Shown here piece after piece: positions 59,061 through 64,000 of a DNA stretch of 64,000 nucleotides. How positions within the stretch are numbered: position 1 is the first letter of the stretch; each line of letters starts with the position of its first letter. The stretch is from contig NC_090989.1 of NCBI RefSeq assembly GCF_041146395.1, positions 51,424,501-51,488,500 of the forward strand, in the 5' to 3' direction. Under the pieces are notes generated by a model, which was not told where the DNA came from, searched no databases, and was given only the letters and a program-made list of their open reading frames with translations. Source of the stretch: Eulemur rufifrons. Taxonomy: Eukaryota > Chordata > Mammalia > Primates > Lemuridae. The translations under genes and the position numbers were made by a program.

Positions 59061-60454
59061 CAGCAGGAAGTTTAAAGCACTTTCTGTGGATTCTGATACT
59101 GCCTCCTCTAACTCCTCAGTAAGAAACTGTTCATGAGCCTTAACCAATTTTCTAAGAAAAGTTTGTCACATCAGAGCCAGCTTCTTTGTAGAGCACTTCC
59201 TACTGCTCCCAAAGATTCTAGTGGGTTCTAAATGCCTTTCTCTTGCCCCAGGGCCCTAATAATTCTAAAGTGATATTTTTATTATGTTTAATCCTTTCTA
59301 AGTCTGAAAACAGTGGTGTTACATCGCAACTCAGTCTCTGTAACTGAAGAAACTTGTCAGCTTATCTGTGTGCTTGCTCAGTGGGACTAGTTGTAAAATC
59401 CTCTCCTAGAAAGAATCTTTTTCTGTTTTCAGTCACACCGAAATTTAACACTTGCAAAGCATTCCTGTTCCTTTGAACAAATAACTTATGATATTACTGG
59501 TTAATCATTTCACGTCCAATATCGTGCTGATTACACGTGCATACGGAAAAACATCTGACTCAGATGTTGCAAGCTGTTTAGCCCACAAACTGACCTATCC
59601 TCTGGACTTGTGTCCATCCACCCACCTTGACCTGTAAAGTGTTAAAATTTCAGCTCTTTGCCAGCCTTTGAAAATGGCAGGTGGCAGGGGAGCTTATACA
59701 TAAAATTCAGCATTTCAAGCTTTTCTTAAAAATCTAAGTTCTGGGAGAAAATTGGCATGTATTCCCACATTTTAATAAGCTGCTTGGGCTAGTGGTAACT
59801 GCCCCCTTTAGGTAGTCAGGAAGCCTCTAGCTGTGCCACTTCTCAACCCTTCCTGTTGCTGCTCCCAAACTAAAGGCCATCATCAGTCCCTTTTATCATT
59901 GCACATCTGTGTTCTCTCAGTTATTTTGACTGGTGGCGCTCTGGAGGATCCAAATTTTTTTGGTTTACAGCATAAAAAATTCAAGGAAGCTAGTATACTT
60001 TTATATTTTACTTAAAGAGTAAAACATAACTCAACACTAAATATTTGTAATATAGTTATTTTATTCTTCATAAACAAGCAATTTAGAAAACAATATGTGA
60101 GATAGATTGTCCTCTGCAGAAGACCGCCCCTGTGGGGGATAATATTACTAACAGTAGGCACAGGACTAGTCTGCTTGAATAACAAAATCAGGCTTATGTT
60201 GTATGAGGGCATATCTTCACTCACAGGAATTAAAGGGGTACCATGTTTTCTGTCAACAGATGCAAAGCATAGTCTTTTAAAGGAGACAGAACTTGTATTG
60301 AATCCTGGCTTTCCCTTTATCCTCTGTGATACTTTGGCAAATCACTCAAACTTTTTTGTCTGTGGTTTAATAACACTTGTATGCACCTCTATGAGGGACA
60401 TTAAGAACAAAATTCTAATATATGTAGAGTGCATAGTCTTACATTCAGCCAAAA
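59061..60454. other. Unique DNA, no gene
   Basis: No repeat or coding feature recognised. The part 59310-59560 has mixed composition and could be conserved. Frames of 60-110 codons (longest 60175-60507, plus) show no motif. Confidence 0.4.
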
Positions 60455-60456
60455 TA

Positions 60457-62559
60457 CAGATGGTCTCCAACTTCCAATGGTGTGACAATAACCTTTCGGA
60501 TCTTTGATGGATTTATCAGACATAACCCCATCATAAACAGAGGAACATCTGGACACACAATGGTTCAACTTCATTTTTCAACTTTATGGTGGCTTTATCA
60601 GAGTTTATTAAATGTATTTTTTAAAACCAATCACTTTTAATATATGACAGGAAAATTCAATTTTGAAGTTTTATTTTTCCAGAATAATTTTTACATATAA
60701 ACAAATATGTGCACCCCGACCCCCATTCACTTTTGTTTTAAGCCCAAAGTTTACGATATTATCTATATCTTCAATACCTTAACCTTGAGAGAGAGAGCTA
60801 TATTATTTTTTTTAAGAAGCAGGTTTAATAACTTCATTACATGCTTTATAGTTTGGTAAACACATACATTCAAATAATTATTAGAATTACCCATTCATCT
60901 TATTAGCATTGCTAGAATCATCTTTTTTTTTAATTTCAGAATATTATGGGGGTATAAACATTTTCATTACATGAATTGCTTTTGTACAGTTTGAATCAAA
61001 GTTATAAGTGTGCCCATCACCCACATAGTGTGCATTGTACCAGTTAGGTATGAATTTACCCATTCCCTCCTTCCCTTCCCACCTGCTTGATTTCCATTGA
61101 ATTTTACTAACATATGTGCACATAAGTATTGATCTATAAGTTTCAATTTAGTAGTAAGTACATATGGTTTTCGTTCTTCCATTCTTGTGATACTTCACTT
61201 AAAACAGATGGTCTCCAGTTCCATCCAGGTTTCTACAAAAGATATTAGTTCACCTTTTTTATGGCTGAGTAATACTCTGTGGTATACACATACCACATTT
61301 ATTGATCCACTCTTATATTGATGGGCACTTGGATTGTTCCCACATCTTTGCAATTGTGAATTGTGCTGCTATGAACATTCTACTGCAAGTGTCTTTTTAT
61401 AAAATGTATTTTTTTTCCTTTGGGTAAATACCCAATAGTGGGATTCCTGGTTCAAATGGTAGATCTACTTTTAGTTCCTTAAAGTATCTCCATACTACTT
61501 TCCACAGAGGTTGTACTAGTCTGCAGTCCCACCAACAGAGTTCCTTTCTCTCTGCATCCATGCCAGCATCTATCATTTTGGGACTTTTTGATAAAAGCTG
61601 TTCTTGCTGGAGTTAGGTGATATCTCATCGTGGTTTTGATTACCCGAAGTGATTTAAAGATTCAGTGCAAAGTACCAACATCTTTTTTTGCAGATCCAAA
61701 AAAATAATTCTATATTTGGTGTGGAACCGAGAAGACCCTGTATAGCAAAAGCAACCTTAAGCAAAAAGAATAAAGCAATAGGCATCACTTTACCAGACTT
61801 CAAGCTATATTACAAGGCTATAGTAACCAAAACACATATGGTACTGGCACAAGAACAGATACATAGACCAATGGATCAGAACGGAGAACCCAGATACAAA
61901 ACTATCAGCATTGCTATCTGATCTTTGACAAAGCAGATAAAACATACACAGGGATAAAGAATCCTTATTCAATAAATGGTGCTGGGAAAATTGTATAGCC
62001 ACATGTAGCAGACTGAAACAGGATCCGCACCTCTCACCAGTCACAAAAATTAACTCATGATGGATAACTGACTTAACCCTAAGGCATGAAACTATAAGAA
62101 TTTTAGAAGAAGAGGTCAGAAAAACTCTTATAGACATAGGCCTAGGCAAAGAATTTATGAAGAACACTCCAAAAGTAATCACAGTAACAACAAAAATAAA
62201 TAAATGGGACCTGATTAAATTAAAAAGCTTCTGCATAGCCAAGGAAATAATCAATAGAGCAAATAGTCTACAGAAATGGAAGAAAATATTTGCATGCTAT
62301 ACATCTGATAAAGGGCTAATAACCAGCATATACAAAGAACTTAAGTGAATCGGCAAGAAAACATAAAACAACCCCTTCAAAAAGTTGGCAAAAGACATGA
62401 ACCAAAGCTTTTCGAAAGAAGAACTAATGGCCAATACGCATATGGAAAAATGTTCAACATTACTAATCATCAGGGAAATGTAAATGTATTTTTGACTTAT
62501 ATTTTTTATTTATGATGAGTTTATCAGACATGACCCCATCATAAGTCAAAGAACATCTG
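60457..62559. mobile_element. Small Tigger-like (Tc/mariner) DNA element split by an L1
   Basis: Left end CAGATGGTCTCCAACTTCCA, right end on the reverse strand CAGATGTTCTTTGACTTATG; both edges touch a TA dinucleotide (60455-60456 and 62560-62561), the Tc/mariner target duplication. Without the inserted L1 (60622-62493 with one TSD copy) the element is about 231 bp. The right-end module TTTATCAGACAT(A/G)ACCCCATCATAA...GAACATCTG occurs twice, at 60512-60551 and 62519-62559, so the host looks like two short copies in tandem. It carries no transposase. Confidence 0.65.
60622..62480 (-). mobile_element. L1 insertion with twin-priming inversion
   Basis: The 3' segment is antisense at about 60923-61650: poly(T), AATTTCAGAATATTATGGGG, GCCCATCACCCACATAGTG, TGGCTGAGTAATACTCTGTG, ATGGGCACTTGGATTGTTCC, ending TATCTCATCGTGGTTTTGAT. 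The 5' segment is sense at 61651-62480: GATTTAAAGATTCAGTGCAA, then ORF2 protein words [20 protein letters not shown] and NKWDLIKLKSF, ending ATCATCAGGGAAATG. The two end points are adjacent in L1 ORF2. A 13-bp TSD (TAAATGTATTTTT) lies at 60609-60621 and 62481-62493. Bases 60622-60922 are non-L1 and probably transduced 3' flank. The frame is broken; inactive. Confidence 0.9.
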
Positions 62560-63000
62560 TAGTCTGCTCTGTGTATTTTAGTCGTCACCATGCCCCCATT
62601 TTCTAAATGTCATGTTATTTAGAAGGTATCCAAGCTGATACCAGGATAAAAGGGGAATTCAAGAAAACCAAGATTATGTAGGTAAATGTTTCTGTCTAAA
62701 GACAAAGGGCAAAATAAATACTAATATATAAATATTTACAGTTATTTATATCAAATATGTGCCAAATATATACCAAGGTGAATAATTGCTTATGGTTTTC
62801 AGATTTCTGGATTTCATGAGACAAAAAAAAATTTACATTAAGAGATTAAATATAGTTATTTTTCTTACTAAGAATATTCACACACAGCAAAACAGAAAGG
62901 TTGTCATTTATTACCAACAACATTTTATATAACAAAGACTATTTTAATACCTTCCCCCCAAAAGTAAGAAAGACATAATCTGAAAATTAAGGATGACTCT
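62494..63000. other. Right end of the Tigger-like element and unassigned DNA
   Basis: After the transposon end at 62559, no repeat or gene is recognised up to the Alu target duplication at 63001. Confidence 0.4.
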
Positions 63001-63013
63001 TCAAGTTGAATCA

Positions 63014-63341
63014 GTTTTTTTGGCAAGTGGACAGAGTCTTGCTCTGTTGCCCAGGCTAGAGTGCCATGGCATCAGCGTAGCTCACAGCAACCTCAAATTC
63101 CTGGGCTCAAGCGATCCTCCTGCTTAAGCCTCCCAAGTAGCTGGGTGCTCACCACCATGCCCAGCTGATTTTTTTTCTTTCTTTTTTTTTTTTTTAGTTG
63201 CCTGGCTAATTTTTTTTCTATTTTTACTAGAAACAGAGTCTTGCTTTTGCTCAGGCTAGTCTTGAACTCCTGAACTCAAGTGATCCTTACACCTTGGCCT
63301 CCCAGAGCGCTAGGAATACAGGTGTGAGCCACCATGCCTGG
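63014..63341 (-). mobile_element. Strepsirrhine Alu with 13-bp TSD
   Basis: Flanked by perfect TCAAGTTGAATCA copies at 63001-63013 and 63342-63354. The start is unusual: a short GTTTTTTTGGCAAGTGGACA replaces the usual poly(T)-GAGACA. Then AGAGTCTTGCTCTGTTGCCC, AGAGTGCCATGGCATCAGCG, a long T-rich linker, TTTTTACTAGAAACAGAGTC and CACCATGCCTGGT. The short and impure tail suggests tail decay after insertion. Confidence 0.95.
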
Positions 63342-63365
63342 TCAAGTTGAATCAATTTAACCAAA

Positions 63366-63503
63366 CACACCTAATGGGTGCAGTGCACATTGTCTGGGGG
63401 ATGGACACGCTTGAAGCTCTGCCTTGGGTGGGGCAAAGGCAATATACCTACACCTAAACATATTACCCTCCTAATACGTTGAAATAAAAAAAAAATAAAA
63501 AAA
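63366..63503 (+). mobile_element. Very short 5'-truncated L1 (3' UTR only)
   Basis: CACCTAATGGGTGCAGTGCA, CTGGGGGATGGACACGCTTG, GGGTGGGGCAAAGGCAATAT, ACATATTACCCTCCTAATAC and a tail GAAATAAAAAAAAAATAAAA. Identical family and order as the 3' UTR at 43590-43755. About 140 bp long, a common size for severely truncated insertions. It begins about 12 bp from the Alu's target duplication. Confidence 0.93.
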
Positions 63504-64000
63504 CCTTTCCGACTACTCTTGTTATTCTTATTTTCCATGATTGTAAAACGATTGTCATAACCTAGGACCAGACAGTAGATCAGTGTTAGAGAATCATTTG
63601 TGCAGGCTACACTTAAAGTTCTTGTTTTCAGTATCCAACCATATTGTCACATATTTAATTTATATTTGGAAAAATTAACCTGACCTAATAAGACAATTAT
63701 TTCTCTCAAACTATCACACAATCCTTCACCACTGGGATTAATTTAGTGTACGTTTCTGTGAATGATGGGTTGGATGGGGGGAAGGAATGAGATACATTGG
63801 ATGTCTTCCCTTCCAAGTCCCTTCTCCCATCCATCCTTCCTTAGCAAGTCTCGGAGTACAGGCAGTGATGAGTGAGATAGCTAGTTACCCACTAATAACT
63901 CTTTGTTCCATTCTTCCTTAGGAATAGAATCCTGATTCTGTTGGGGTCGGCAATGTGTGCAGATAAAAACTCCTTCATTTATAAACTTCTCTTGCAGAAA
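63504..64000. other. Unassigned DNA to the window end
   Basis: No repeat or gene recognised. Confidence 0.35.

Noticed and set aside
61805..62254. 149-codon minus-strand frame
   Set aside because: It is antisense to the L1 ORF2 segment at 61651-62480, whose sense frame carries recognisable ORF2 protein words.

Overview
The window reads as nuclear DNA of a strepsirrhine primate, most likely a lemur. It is A+T-rich and built from mammalian interspersed repeats. The Alu copies carry the strepsirrhine left arm (GTGCCGTGGCGTCAGCCTAG, seen on the + strand of minus copies) and a TATATATATTTT spacer with TTTCTTTCTATTTTTAG in the right arm. One older AluJ-like copy lacks these marks. MIR, L2, MaLR/MLT1-like LTRs, hAT, Tigger-like and mariner copies supply the older eutherian background.

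I found no protein-coding gene, exon with convincing splice signals, processed pseudogene, tRNA, rRNA or snRNA. The open frames are short. Those I recognise are decayed L1 ORF2 or mariner transposase; the rest are chance frames. The window is best described as intergenic or deep-intronic desert, and the sequence cannot say which.

Layout: 0-4.4 kb holds a cut-off MaLR LTR, a second LTR and an ancient minus-strand L1 whose G+C-richer 5' UTR lies at 2.3-4.4 kb. From 4.4 to 20 kb there is an L2, one Alu, MIRs, MLT1-like LTRs and much unique DNA, including an unassigned block at 15-16.5 kb. From 20 to 26 kb a long decayed minus-strand L1 region is interrupted by three Alu copies and a full-length HSMAR2-like mariner (1,301 bp between TA dinucleotides). 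From 26 to 42 kb the DNA is sparse: hAT elements, MIR, L1 pieces, microsatellites and two Alu copies. From 42 to 51 kb lie two lineage-type L1 3' ends on the plus strand, one on the minus strand, a young Alu with a perfect 13-bp target-site duplication (TSD), and a G+C-rich block at 47 kb. From 51 to 60 kb there are MLT1-like LTRs, an LTR inserted in a MIR, L2s and an ERV1-like LTR. From 60 to 64 kb comes the most informative structure: an L1 with a twin-priming inversion and a probable 3' transduction, inserted with a 13-bp TSD into a small Tigger-like DNA transposon, followed by another Alu with a 13-bp TSD and a very short L1.

No new molecular system is visible. The points of interest are insertion structures, lineage-marking repeat subfamilies and a few unique stretches that could be conserved noncoding elements. 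Repeat family names come from recognition of consensus features, not from a database search; boundaries of old repeats are approximate.
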